DNA of 55,156 nt from Sutterella sp. (GTDB taxonomy: Bacteria; Pseudomonadota; Gammaproteobacteria; Burkholderiales; Burkholderiaceae_F), in assembly GCA_020025965.1 (NCBI GenBank), contig JAHHRG010000005.1, forward strand, positions 1 through 55,156, read 5' to 3'. The notes under the pieces are model-generated. The model was not told the origin of the DNA. It did no database searches and worked only from the letters and a program-made list of their open reading frames with translations. Position 1 is the stretch's first letter. Every line of letters begins with the position of its first letter. This document shows, in pieces, positions 1-8,048 of this stretch. A program made the translations under genes and the position numbers.

Positions 1-1
1 C

Positions 2-1984
2 CGCAGCGTCAAACCCGAGCACATCGCTCCGGCCATCCGTACGCTGTCGGAACAACTCCGTGAAACGATTGCTCGCGTGACGGCCCCCGAAACGCCCGCC
101 ACCTGGGAAGCCGTTGCCGAACCGCTTGAAAAGGCGACGCTCGCCTTCGGCCGCGCCTGGGGTGCGGTCGGTCATCTGCAAAGCGTAGTCGACACCGCAG
201 CCCTTCGTGACGCTTACAATGCCGAACTTCCCGGTGTTACCCAACTTTTTATCGATCTCTCGCAGAACGAAGCACTTTTTGAAAAATATAAGGCCATGGC
301 CGCGAGCGACAATTTCAAGACGCTCTCGCCCGTTCGTCAGCGTATTGTCGAACACGAACTGCGTGACTTCCGCCTCTCGGGTGCAGAACTTCCCGAAAAC
401 GAACGTCTTCGCGTCAAAGCGATCGGCGAACGTCTCTCGCTGATTTCTCAAAAGTTCAGTGAAAATCTCCTTGACGCGACAAACGCTTGGGAACTCGTCC
501 TCGCCGATACGACGCGCTTAGCGGGCATTCCGAAAGACACGCTCGCCCTTTTTGCCGCCAACGCCAAAGCGGCAGGCAAAGAAGGCTGGCGTATTACGCT
601 TCACTTTCCCTCTTATCTCCCCGTGATGCAGTATGCGGAAGACCGTACGCTTCGCGAAGAGCTCTATAAGGCTTTCTCGACTCGTGCCGCCGAATTTGGC
701 GATGCGAAATTCGACAACACGCCGCTCATTAACGAAATCCTCGAACTTCGTCACGAAGAAGCGAAGCTCTTGGGCTTTGAAAACTACGCGGCCGAATCGC
801 TCGCTACCAAGATGGCCGATACGCCCGCCAATGTAATCGCCTTCCTGCGCGACCTCGCCCGCCGAGCCAAACCCTATGCCGAACGCGACATGAAGGAATT
901 GCGCGAATTCGCGGCCGAAACGCTCGGTATCACGGACTTCGCGCCTTGGGATCAGGCTTATGCCGCTGAAAAACTTCGCGAAGCCCGTTATAGCTATTCC
1001 GATCAGACCGTGAAGCAGTACTTCACGGAGCCGACCGTCTTTGCCGGTCTTTTCAAGCTCGTTGAAACACTCTACGGCATCGAAATCCGTCAGAGCCAAG
1101 CGAGCACCTGGCACGAAGACGTCAAATACTTCGAAGTCTTCAAGGAAGGCCGCCAGATCGCCGCCTTTTACGCCGATCTCTACGCCCGCGAAGGGAAACG
1201 CTCCGGCGCCTGGATGGATTCCGACCGTACGCGCGCCGTGATTGACGGCAAACTCGAACTCCCGGTCGCTTACCTCATCTGTAACTTTGCTCCGGGGCTC
1301 GACGGTCGTCCGGCCACGATGACACACGACGAAGTGACGACGCTCTTCCACGAATTCGGTCACTGTCTCCATCACCTCCTGACGGCTCAGACCGAGGCCG
1401 CCGTCTCCGGCATCAACGGGGTCGAATGGGATGCCGTCGAACTGCCGAGTCAGTTCATGGAAAACTTCGCCTGGGAATGGGATGTCGTCGAAGGCATTAC
1501 GAGCCATGTGGAAACGGGCGAAAAGCTTCCGTACGATCTGTTTGACAAGATGCTTGCTGCGAAGAATTTCGAATCCGGCATGGCCTGCGTTCGCCAGGTG
1601 GAATTCGCCCTCTTCGATATGCTCCTGCATACGGACTTCGACGCGAAAAAGGAAGACTTCCAGACCCTTATCAAGGCCGTTCGCGAAGAAGTCGCCGTCT
1701 CCTTCCCGCCCGAATACAACCGCTTCCCGCAGAGCTTCTCGCACATTTTTGCGGGCGGTTATGCTGCGGGCTACTACAGCTACAAATGGGCCGAAGTGCT
1801 CTCTGCGGACGCTTTCAGCGCCTTCGAAGAAACGGGCATTCTTAATCCGGAAACGGGTGCGAAGTTCCTCACCGAGCTCCTCTCGCGCGGTTCGAGCCGC
1901 GATGCAATGGACAACTTCGTTGCCTTCCGCGGTCGCAAGCCTTCGCTTGACGCACTTTTGCGTCACAGTGGCATGGCCGACTAA
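2..1984 (+). CDS. prlC: Oligopeptidase A, M3 family zinc metallopeptidase (5' end outside window)
   Basis: Cytosolic zinc endopeptidase that degrades oligopeptides, including cleaved signal peptides. The M3 zinc site HEFGH is encoded near 1351-1365, followed by the downstream Glu region around VELPSQFMENF. The C-terminal IFAGGYAAGYYSYKWAEV block matches enterobacterial PrlC closely. A GTG at position 77 could be read as a start. However, the same frame is open to the window edge, and the residues before it (KPEHIAPAIRTLSEQLRE) match the family N-terminus. The real start is therefore upstream and the gene is truncated by the window, not broken. A GC-rich hairpin with a T-tract follows the stop. 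Identification is confident; prlC versus another M3A paralogue is judged by the overall match. Confidence 0.93.
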   Translation, partial: RSVKPEHIAPAIRTLSEQLRETIARVTAPETPATWEAVAEPLEKATLAFGRAWGAVGHLQSVVDTAALRDAYNAELPGVTQLFIDLSQNEALFEKYKAMAASDNFKTLSPVRQRIVEHELRDFRLSGAELPENERLRVKAIGERLSLISQKFSENLLDATNAWELVLADTTRLAGIPKDTLALFAANAKAAGKEGWRITLHFPSYLPVMQYAEDRTLREELYKAFSTRAAEFGDAKFDNTPLINEILELRHEEAKLLGFENYAAESLATKMADTPANVIAFLRDLARRAKPYAERDMKELREFAAETLGITDFAPWDQAYAAEKLREARYSYSDQTVKQYFTEPTVFAGLFKLVETLYGIEIRQSQASTWHEDVKYFEVFKEGRQIAAFYADLYAREGKRSGAWMDSDRTRAVIDGKLELPVAYLICNFAPGLDGRPATMTHDEVTTLFHEFGHCLHHLLTAQTEAAVSGINGVEWDAVELPSQFMENFAWEWDVVEGITSHVETGEKLPYDLFDKMLAAKNFESGMACVRQVEFALFDMLLHTDFDAKKEDFQTLIKAVREEVAVSFPPEYNRFPQSFSHIFAGGYAAGYYSYKWAEVLSADAFSAFEETGILNPETGAKFLTELLSRGSSRDAMDNFVAFRGRKPSLDALLRHSGMAD

Positions 1985-1998
1985 TTGAAGTGGAACGG

Positions 1999-2025
1999 GG
2001 GGCCGCTTGCGGCCCCTCTTTCGTT
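1999..2025 (+). terminator. Rho-independent terminator after prlC
   Basis: Perfect inverted repeat GGGGCCGC (1999-2006) and GCGGCCCC (2009-2016) followed by TCTTTCGTTT. It lies between the prlC stop and the exonuclease III start. It also shows that the longest open frame of the next gene, opening at 1990, begins inside the terminator and is not the true start. Confidence 0.8.
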
Positions 2026-2055
2026 TATCCGTCCCCACTCTTCGGGAGAAACATC

Positions 2056-2862
2056 GTGTTGAAATTCACGCTCGCGAGCTGGAACGTCAATTCCCTTAAA
2101 GTTCGTCTGCCTCAGGTCATCGAATGGCTCACGTCGACCAAGATCGACGCCCTTGTCCTGCAGGAAACCAAGCTTGTCGACGAAGCCTTTCCGCTTTCCG
2201 CCTTTAACGATGCGGGCTATGACGTGGTCTTTACGGGGCAGAAAACCTATAACGGTGTCGCACTAATCACAAGCCGTGAAACTTTTGAAGCACCTCAACG
2301 CGTCGACTTGAACATACCGGGCTACCCCGACGAACAAAAGCGGCTTGTCGCCGCCGACATTCGTCCTAAGGATTCTGACGAAGTGCTACGCTTTATCGGC
2401 GGCTACTTTCCGAACGGCATGACGCCGGGAAGCCGCAAATATCTCTACAAACTCGACTGGCTTCGTGCGCTCACGCTTTACCTTAAAGAAACGCTTGCCG
2501 CAAATCCGAAGCTCGTTCTGGGCGGCGACTTCAATATCGCCCCCGAGGACCGCGACGTTTGGGATCCGGTCGGTTGGAAAAACCATATTCTGGTGAGCCC
2601 GCCCGAACGCGCAGCCTTCAGAACGCTCATCAATCTCGGCCTTACGGACAGTTTTCGAGCCTTTCATGAAGAAGCCGAACGCTTTTCGTGGTGGGACTAC
2701 CGCATGAAGGGCTTTGAAAAGAATCACGGGCTTCGAATCGACCATCTCTTGGTTTCCGATGCGCTCCTTCCCATGATGAAAGCCGCCGACATCGACACGG
2801 CGCCTCGCGCGAACGATCAACCCTCGGATCATGCGCCTGTGACGGTGACGTTCGAGCTCTAA
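2056..2862 (+). CDS. xthA: Exodeoxyribonuclease III (AP endonuclease)
   Basis: Class II AP endonuclease and 3'-5' exonuclease of base-excision repair, in the endonuclease/exonuclease/phosphatase fold. Visible motifs are SWNVNSLKVR at the N-terminus, LVLQETK (metal-binding Glu), GGDFNIAPEDRDVWDP (Asp/Asn pair), LRIDHLLVSD and the C-terminal SDHAPVTV with the catalytic Asp-His. The frame is open from 1990, but that stretch overlaps the upstream terminator. GTG at 2056 has GGGAG seven bases upstream and gives 268 aa, the length of the E. coli enzyme; a TTG at 2059 is the alternative. It is monocistronic, convergent with the 204-aa ORF on the other strand. Confidence 0.93.
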   Translation: MLKFTLASWNVNSLKVRLPQVIEWLTSTKIDALVLQETKLVDEAFPLSAFNDAGYDVVFTGQKTYNGVALITSRETFEAPQRVDLNIPGYPDEQKRLVAADIRPKDSDEVLRFIGGYFPNGMTPGSRKYLYKLDWLRALTLYLKETLAANPKLVLGGDFNIAPEDRDVWDPVGWKNHILVSPPERAAFRTLINLGLTDSFRAFHEEAERFSWWDYRMKGFEKNHGLRIDHLLVSDALLPMMKAADIDTAPRANDQPSDHAPVTVTFEL

Positions 2863-2892
2863 ATTAAGCTCTGCCTGATCAAACCTTTCTCC

Positions 2893-2927
2893 AACGGCCT
2901 TCGTTACGCTTTGCGTCGGAGGCCGTT
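2893..2927. other. Inverted repeat between xthA and the convergent 204-aa ORF
   Basis: Arms AACGGCCT (2893-2900) and AGGCCGTT (2920-2927) enclose a second small stem, ACGC-TTT-GCGT. The repeat overlaps the stop codon of the minus-strand gene. T-tracts are poor on both sides, so it is a weak bidirectional terminator candidate or an mRNA 3'-end stabiliser. Confidence 0.4.
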
Positions 2928-3518
2928 CACAATGGGAGAAAGCCCTTTGACGAGCGCATCGACAAAGGCCGGTGTCGTATTTCGAGACGGTAGCGGCAGA
3001 CCGAGAACGATCGCTTTTTCGACACGCATCGCTTCGGCACGCAGCCGAGTAGAAGTCAGCCTGTGCGACTTTTCAAGTTCGTGCCCGAACACTTCGCGAA
3101 CATCATCGGCCATACCAGCATCGCGAAAGGCGTCGTAAAGGTAGCAGGACAAAAAGATCAGTATCCGAGGCCGACGTCGACGACATTCGTCAATAAACAT
3201 CGCTCTATTTTCCACGAGCTTCGGCACCGTCTGGGGACCGTGAGCATTCCGAATGGGTTCGGAGGGCCACACCAGAACGGAAAACGCCTTGGCCGTTTCT
3301 CTCACGTCCAATCCCGATCGTTCAAGCCAACGCAAGCATTCGGGAATGACGGGACCGCGATCAATCTGAGCGGACACGATCAGCCCTCGCGCCTTGGGTT
3401 CTTTTTCTCCCTCGTGTTTTTCAGGCCCCCAGCCGGGCGGCATGACGATCAGAATGCCACCGTCGGTATTTTCAGGGGTATCAGCCGTCCCCGGCGTATT
3501 CCAGCGCTCAATCTTCAT
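2904..3518 (-). CDS. Conserved-looking hypothetical protein, translationally coupled to ntrC
   Basis: 204 aa; I do not recognise the family. It is soluble, with no signal peptide or membrane segment. The middle has a beta-alpha pattern (PRILIFLSCYLYDAF) after an Arg-rich stretch (DECRRRRP), and a Gly/Pro-rich N-terminal segment (MPPGWGPEK). The start codon lies 11 nt inside the 3' end of ntrC, so it is almost certainly translated from the ntrBC message by coupling. The arrangement 'IVMPPGWGPE...PRILIFLS' faintly recalls Rossmann-like or uracil-DNA-glycosylase-like folds, but no catalytic motif can be named. Base composition matches its neighbours, arguing against recent transfer. That it is a real gene is fairly sure; its function is unknown. 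Confidence 0.75.
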   Translation of the reverse strand: MKIERWNTPGTADTPENTDGGILIVMPPGWGPEKHEGEKEPKARGLIVSAQIDRGPVIPECLRWLERSGLDVRETAKAFSVLVWPSEPIRNAHGPQTVPKLVENRAMFIDECRRRRPRILIFLSCYLYDAFRDAGMADDVREVFGHELEKSHRLTSTRLRAEAMRVEKAIVLGLPLPSRNTTPAFVDALVKGLSPIVNGLRRKA

Positions 3519-4977
3519 CGAGCTTTAATTCCTGAATTTTGCGGGTGATCGTATTGCGCCCGATCCCGAGCCGCTGAGCGGCTTCGATTCGACGACCGTT
3601 CGTGGCTTTGAGCGCCCGCTCAATCAATAGGCGTTCGACCGTTTCCATGACAGGCTGCCAGACTCCGACTTCGTTTTGCGCGAGACGTGAATCAATGTCG
3701 GCTTCAAGCCCCTGTTCCCATGAGGACGGCATCTGCAACAGGTGACCTTCATCACGCCTGTCCGTCTCTCTTACAACCGGCTTCACGAGTCTGCCGCCCG
3801 CTCGAATTTCTTCAGGGAGATCTTCGGGACGGACTTCACTTGACGGAGCCATCACCAGTATCCAGCGGCACAAATTCTCCAACTGACGGACGTTTCCGGG
3901 AAAAGGAAACGCTTCGACAAGCTTCATGGCTTCAGGCGTAAGGCGCTTGGGTTCGAGCCCCAACTCGGCAGCGCCGCTACGCAAAAAATGTTCGACCAAA
4001 GGCGCCATGTCTTCGGGACGTTCGCGTAACGGTGGCAGGCGCAGACGGATGACATTCAAACGGTGAAAGAGATCTTCTCGGAAGCGCCCTTCCTTCACAC
4101 TCTTTTCGAGATCCTGATTCGTGGCCGCAATGATGCGCACGTCCGCCCGGATGGGCTCGCGTCCGCCCACACGGTAAAAGTAACCGTTACTCAACACGCG
4201 CAAAAGGCGCGTCTGCAATTCCATCGGCATATCGCCGATTTCGTCAAGAAAGAGCGTTCCTCCGGCGGCTTGTTCGAATCGGCCCTTATGAAGTGCATTG
4301 GCTCCCGTAAAGGCACCCTTTTCGTGACCGAAGAGTTCGCTCTCGAGGAGATCTTTCGGAATCGCCGCCATATTGATGGCGACATAAGGCGCTTTTGCCC
4401 GGCGACTCGTGCGCCAGAGTGCTCGGGCAACAACCTCTTTCCCGGCTCCGGATTCGCCGGTCAAAAGAACCGTGACGTTACTCTGCGAAAGTCGGCCGAT
4501 CGCTCGGAACACATCTTGCATGGCCGGAGCGCGACCAATCAGACCGATCGGATCGGGCGGCACGGGTGTCGTTTCCTGAGTCTCGACATTTTTTCGCCCT
4601 TCTTCCATCGCACGCGTGATAAGTTCCACCGCTTTCTTGATATCAAAGGGCTTCGTCATATATTCGAAAGCACCGCCCTGAAAAGCGGAGACCGCGCTGT
4701 CCAAATCCGAATAAGCGGTCATGACAATCACGGGGAGCGTCGGACAGTCGGCCTTCAATTTTTCCAGAAGTTCGACCCCCGTCATCCCCGGCATACGAAT
4801 ATCACTCACGAGCACGAGCGGACGATTTTCACGAAGAGCCTCCAAGACATCATTGGCACGCTCAAAGGTGCGACAATCGATCCCCGCGCGCTTCAAGGCA
4901 CGGGAGAGAACCCAGCGAATCGACTTATCGTCGTCGGCCACCCACACCGGGGCGTTGAAATTCTGCGTTTCTGTCAT
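3508..4977 (-). CDS. ntrC: Nitrogen regulation response regulator NtrC (NR(I)), sigma-54 activator
   Basis: Enhancer-binding protein that, phosphorylated by NtrB, activates sigma-54 promoters such as glnA. It has 489 aa in three domains. The receiver carries DDD at 15-17 and the phospho-acceptor Asp59 in SDIRMPG. The AAA+ domain carries Walker A GESGAGKE (174-181), the sigma-54 contact loop GAFTGA (221-226) and Walker B TLFLDEIGDM. The Fis-type HTH is at the C-terminus (EAAQRLGIGRNTITRKIQEL). Walker A has Ala where many family members have Thr (GESGTGKE), which is tolerated. Start and ntrB stop overlap as ATGA (4974-4977). The 3' end overlaps the unknown 204-aa ORF. NtrC-type sites are visible upstream of glnA in the same block. 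Confidence 0.95.
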   Translation of the reverse strand: MTETQNFNAPVWVADDDKSIRWVLSRALKRAGIDCRTFERANDVLEALRENRPLVLVSDIRMPGMTGVELLEKLKADCPTLPVIVMTAYSDLDSAVSAFQGGAFEYMTKPFDIKKAVELITRAMEEGRKNVETQETTPVPPDPIGLIGRAPAMQDVFRAIGRLSQSNVTVLLTGESGAGKEVVARALWRTSRRAKAPYVAINMAAIPKDLLESELFGHEKGAFTGANALHKGRFEQAAGGTLFLDEIGDMPMELQTRLLRVLSNGYFYRVGGREPIRADVRIIAATNQDLEKSVKEGRFREDLFHRLNVIRLRLPPLRERPEDMAPLVEHFLRSGAAELGLEPKRLTPEAMKLVEAFPFPGNVRQLENLCRWILVMAPSSEVRPEDLPEEIRAGGRLVKPVVRETDRRDEGHLLQMPSSWEQGLEADIDSRLAQNEVGVWQPVMETVERLLIERALKATNGRRIEAAQRLGIGRNTITRKIQELKLDED

Positions 4978-6134
4978 CTGGTGTGAACCTCAATGCCATT
5001 ATTCGTCGTCTTTTGCGAATCCCTCAGCTCAAAAGGCAACAGAACCCTAAAGACCGTTTTCCCGGGTCGGCTTTCGAGCGTCAGAGTTCCGCCCGCCTGT
5101 CGTACAAAGGTCTGTGCAAGACTCAAGCCCAACCCGGAGCCCTCCGCTCGTCCCGTCACGAGCGGATAGAAAATCTTTTCCTGCATATCGGCGGGAATTC
5201 CCGGACCGTTGTCTTCAACATCAACGGCGAGCGCCATACGAAGCGGACCTGTAGCCCCAAGCACGTTACGGGCAATCCGCGTTCTCAGAGTGATCGTACC
5301 GCCCGTACCGGTCTCTCCCGTCAGAGCTTCTGCCGCATTTCTCACGAGATTCAAAAATATCTGTGTCAGACGCGCCCTATCGCCCGTCTGAGGCGGAATG
5401 GAAATGTCGTAATCGCGCTCGAAGCGGATACCGGTTGGAAACTCGAGAGCAATCAGGCTCTTGACATATTCAAGCACCTCGAAGACGTTGACGGCATCGT
5501 GCGCATCGGAACAGCGATAAGGAGCTAGAAAACGCTCGACCAACGTCTGCAGACGATCGGCTTCGTCAATGACGATACGAGCGCACTCCCGATCTTCTTC
5601 GGTCTCCAACGCCCCTTCAAGAAGTTGAGCAGCCCCGCGAATGCCGCCCAAGGGATTTTTAATTTCGTGGGCGAGATTCCTCAACAGCTGCCGATTGGCT
5701 TCCATCTGTCCCGCCGCAGCTTCTTCACGCTCGACGGTAAGCGCTTCGTCCACATTCGTTAATTCAAGAAGATAAGCGCTCCCTTCCGGTAAATCCGGCA
5801 TGCGTTCCGAGTTAAGCGCTTTAATCACGGCACGCACGCGAACACTCCCGCGAAAACCGCTTTCCATGGTGATCAACAACACACCAGAAAAAACCGTTGT
5901 GAACGCTGCTCCGCCCAACGCAACCTTACGGAGTGCCCCCTCGGCCTCGGGCAACAAGTCAACAATGTCTACGCCCGTCAAAGCACGGGACGAACGGCCG
6001 ATCAGGACCTCGGCGGCCTGATTGAGGGTGAGTAGCCTTCCCGCTTTGTCTGTCACAAGCAGTGCGGTCGAAAGCGTATCCCAAAGGCTGGCGCACCCCG
6101 CTTTCTCACAACAGTCGTCTGCGATCATCTGCAT
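4974..6134 (-). CDS. ntrB: Nitrogen regulation sensor histidine kinase NtrB (NR(II))
   Basis: Cytosolic two-component kinase/phosphatase that phosphorylates NtrC when nitrogen is limiting and is controlled by PII. It has 386 aa: an N-terminal PAS domain (about 15-130), a HisKA helix with the phospho-His at about 156 (NLAHEIKNPLGG), and a HATPase_c domain with N-box NLVRNAAEAL, DNGPGIP and GSGLGLSL. It has no transmembrane segment, as expected for NtrB. AGGA lies about eight bases before the ATG. It follows glnA by 106 bp across a terminator-like hairpin and overlaps ntrC by 4 bp, the classic glnA-ntrB-ntrC order. Confidence 0.94.
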   Translation of the reverse strand: MQMIADDCCEKAGCASLWDTLSTALLVTDKAGRLLTLNQAAEVLIGRSSRALTGVDIVDLLPEAEGALRKVALGGAAFTTVFSGVLLITMESGFRGSVRVRAVIKALNSERMPDLPEGSAYLLELTNVDEALTVEREEAAAGQMEANRQLLRNLAHEIKNPLGGIRGAAQLLEGALETEEDRECARIVIDEADRLQTLVERFLAPYRCSDAHDAVNVFEVLEYVKSLIALEFPTGIRFERDYDISIPPQTGDRARLTQIFLNLVRNAAEALTGETGTGGTITLRTRIARNVLGATGPLRMALAVDVEDNGPGIPADMQEKIFYPLVTGRAEGSGLGLSLAQTFVRQAGGTLTLESRPGKTVFRVLLPFELRDSQKTTNNGIEVHTR

Positions 6135-6150
6135 GCCGGCAATCCTTCAA

Positions 6151-6191
6151 GAAAAAAGCGGGCCTTTCCGTTCATTGGAAATGACCCGCTT
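6151..6191 (-). terminator. glnA-ntrB intergenic terminator
   Basis: Read on the minus strand, AAGCGGG (6191-6185) pairs with CCCGCTT (6162-6156), with an inner TTCC/GGAA pair, followed by TTTTTTC. It sits between the glnA stop and ntrB start. Such an element would give abundant glnA message and partial read-through into ntrBC. Confidence 0.75.
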
Positions 6192-6240
6192 GAGCGAACG
6201 CTTCCTGAGGTTTCCGAAGAAACCCTTCAACCTCCGTCAA

Positions 6241-7653
6241 TTAGAGGGAGTAGTACAGTTCGAAGTCGAGCGGCGTCACCGCACGACGATGAGCCGTGAC
6301 TTCTTCCATCTTCATGTTGATGAAGGCGTCGATGAATTCATTCGAGAACACACCGCCGCGCGTCAAGAATTCGCGGTCTTCGTCAAGATAACGAAGAGCT
6401 TCGTCGAGAGAAGCGCAAACGGTCGGAATCTTGGCATTTTCTTCCGGCGGAAGATCGTAAAGATTCTTGTCGGCGGCTTCGCCCGGATGGATCTTGTTCT
6501 GGATACCGTCGAGACCGGCCATCAGCATGGCGGCAAAGGCGAGGTACGGATTTGCGCAGGGGTCCGGGAAGCGAACTTCAACGCGACGGGCCTTCGGGCT
6601 GTTGACATGCGGAATACGGATGGAAGCAGAACGGTTGCTGGCGGAGTAGGCCAACTTCACAGGAGCTTCGAAACCCGGCACGAGACGGCGGTAAGAGTTA
6701 ACCGACGGGTTCGTCAGGGCATTCAAAGCACGAGCGTGCTTAATGATGCCGCCGATGTAGTAAAGAGCCATTTCGGACAAACCTGCGTAGTCGTTGCCGG
6801 CGAAGAGGTTCTGTCCGTCCTTCCAGATGGACTGATGAACGTGCATACCGGAGCCGTTGTCGCCTTCGACGGGCTTCGGCATAAAGGTTGCGGTCTTGCC
6901 GTAAGCGGCAGCGACGTTGTGAACCGTGTACTTCGTGATCTGCGTCCAGTCGGCACGTTCGACGAGCGTACCGAAGCGAGTGCCGATTTCGCACTGGCCG
7001 GCGCCGCCCACTTCGTGATGATGAATTTCAACGGGCACGCCCTGCTGTTCGAGGAGGAGACACATTTCGGCACGAATGTCGGCCAAAGAGTCGACCGGAG
7101 AAACCGGCAGATAACCGCCCTTGACGGAGTTGTGATAGCCGAGATTACCGCCTTCGATCTTCTGGCCGGTTGCCCAGGGACCTTCCTCGGATTCCACCTC
7201 GAAGAAGCTCTTGCCCATACGGTGTTCCCAACGGACAGCGTCGAAAATGAAGAATTCGGGTTCCGGACCGAAATAAGCCGTATCCCCGATACCCGTGGTT
7301 TTCAGGTAGGCCTCGGCGCGTTCGGCGATCGAACGCGGGTCACGGTCGTAACCCTTGCCGGTAGACGGTTCGCGAACGTCGCACTGCATGATGAGCGTGC
7401 CAACTTCGCGGAACGGATCCATACGAGCGGATTCGGGATCAGGAATCAAAAGCATGTCGGAAGCTTCGATGCCGCGCCAGCCCTTGAAGGACGAGCCGTC
7501 GAAAGCCTGACCGAGTTCAAACACGTCTTCGTCGAGCATGGAGGCCGGAATCGTCACGTGCATTTCCTTGCCCATGATGTCCGTGAAGCGCAGGTCCACA
7601 AACTTGACGTCGTTGTCCTTGATCATGTCGATAACATCGATAGCGGATGTCAT
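6241..7653 (-). CDS. glnA: Glutamine synthetase, type I (GSI-beta, adenylylated)
   Basis: ATP-dependent ligation of ammonia to glutamate; the main ammonia-assimilation enzyme, dodecameric and cytosolic. 470 aa, the usual GSI length. The ATP-binding signature KPVEGDNGSGMHVHQS is at about 260-275, and EFFIFD marks the metal site. The adenylylation Tyr is at about 399 within KNLYDLPPEE, showing the GlnE-regulated beta subtype. GGGAG precedes the ATG. A sigma-54 promoter lies about 100 bp upstream and three NtrC-type sites about 200-290 bp upstream of the predicted start of transcription. A 7-bp hairpin lies in the leader. It is followed by ntrB and ntrC. Confidence 0.97.
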   Translation of the reverse strand: MTSAIDVIDMIKDNDVKFVDLRFTDIMGKEMHVTIPASMLDEDVFELGQAFDGSSFKGWRGIEASDMLLIPDPESARMDPFREVGTLIMQCDVREPSTGKGYDRDPRSIAERAEAYLKTTGIGDTAYFGPEPEFFIFDAVRWEHRMGKSFFEVESEEGPWATGQKIEGGNLGYHNSVKGGYLPVSPVDSLADIRAEMCLLLEQQGVPVEIHHHEVGGAGQCEIGTRFGTLVERADWTQITKYTVHNVAAAYGKTATFMPKPVEGDNGSGMHVHQSIWKDGQNLFAGNDYAGLSEMALYYIGGIIKHARALNALTNPSVNSYRRLVPGFEAPVKLAYSASNRSASIRIPHVNSPKARRVEVRFPDPCANPYLAFAAMLMAGLDGIQNKIHPGEAADKNLYDLPPEENAKIPTVCASLDEALRYLDEDREFLTRGGVFSNEFIDAFINMKMEEVTAHRRAVTPLDFELYYSL

Positions 7654-7677
7654 GTCTTATTCTCCCTGAGATGAGAC

Positions 7678-7697
7678 GGAAGGCTTTGGCGCCTTCC
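7678..7697 (-). other. Leader hairpin in glnA 5' UTR
   Basis: Perfect stem GGAAGGC/GCCTTCC with a six-base loop, located between the predicted sigma-54 transcription start and the glnA ribosome binding site (7665-7669). It may influence translation or mRNA stability, or be the trace of an upstream terminator. No T-tract follows, so termination is unlikely. Confidence 0.5.
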
Positions 7698-7755
7698 TAC
7701 CGTTGATAGCTGAATTAACGTTGCTTCGAATGTCCGAAGCGGATATCAAGCATTT

Positions 7756-7771
7756 AGCAAATCGCGTGCCA
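7756..7771 (-). promoter_or_regulatory. Sigma-54 (RpoN) promoter of glnA
   Basis: On the minus strand this reads TGGCAC-GCGAT-TTGCT, matching the RpoN consensus TGGCAC-N5-TTGCW at every fixed position, with the invariant GG (-24) and GC (-12). Transcription should begin near 7745, giving a leader of about 90 nt before the glnA ATG at 7653. The NtrC-type sites upstream support it. Confidence 0.9.
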
Positions 7772-7933
7772 AAACTTAGTCAGTGCCCGTTTTCGTTTTG
7801 TCTTATTCTAAGTAAACGCTCAGAAAACCTTCCAAGAGAAGGAATTACAGAGTCAAAATATTTTTACAAAGAAATGTCGACAACCTGTCTTCACTGTCGG
7901 AAGAAAGCCAAAGTTGTCGAACCTCACAAAAAA

Positions 7934-7950
7934 CGCACCGTATTTTGTGA
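7934..7950. promoter_or_regulatory. Weaker NtrC-binding site upstream of glnA
   Basis: CGCAC-N7-TGTGA: one good half-site of the NtrC consensus TGCAC-N7-GTGCA and one degenerate half. Its centre is 21 bp (two helical turns) from the strong site at 7955-7971, as expected for cooperative binding of NtrC dimers. Confidence 0.45.
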
Positions 7951-7954
7951 TTAT

Positions 7955-7971
7955 CGCACTTTCTTGGTGCA
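7955..7971. promoter_or_regulatory. Strong NtrC-binding site upstream of glnA
   Basis: CGCAC-TTTCTTG-GTGCA differs from the consensus TGCAC-N7-GTGCA at a single outer base. It is centred about 220 bp upstream of the predicted sigma-54 transcription start, within range for an enhancer acting by looping. Confidence 0.82.
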
Positions 7972-8028
7972 AAACGCGCGTTCTTCACGCTTAGTGAAAA
8001 CACCGTTCCACCTTGAAACCGCACGACA

Positions 8029-8045
8029 CGCACCATTTCAGTGCC
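8029..8045. promoter_or_regulatory. Second NtrC-binding site upstream of glnA
   Basis: CGCAC-CATTTCA-GTGCC keeps both GCAC/GTGC cores of the NtrC consensus with the correct 7-bp spacer. It is centred 74 bp (about seven turns) from the strong site, immediately after the hemW stop codon. The rest of the 395-bp gap between hemW and glnA holds no gene that I can support. Confidence 0.65.
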
Positions 8046-8048
8046 TCT

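Noticed and set aside
518..2038. 506-aa open frame on the minus strand across prlC
   Set aside because: It is the shadow of prlC: the plus strand encodes an intact M3 peptidase with the zinc site, and the minus frame has no recognisable domain.
6022..7674. 550-aa plus-strand frame opposite glnA
   Set aside because: Antisense to a confident glutamine synthetase with regulatory sites in the correct orientation; residue composition looks like a reverse-complement artefact.
7754..8045. Riboswitch or sRNA upstream of glnA
   Set aside because: No conserved glutamine riboswitch core or terminator-antiterminator pair is visible; the known features there explain the region as an enhancer/promoter.
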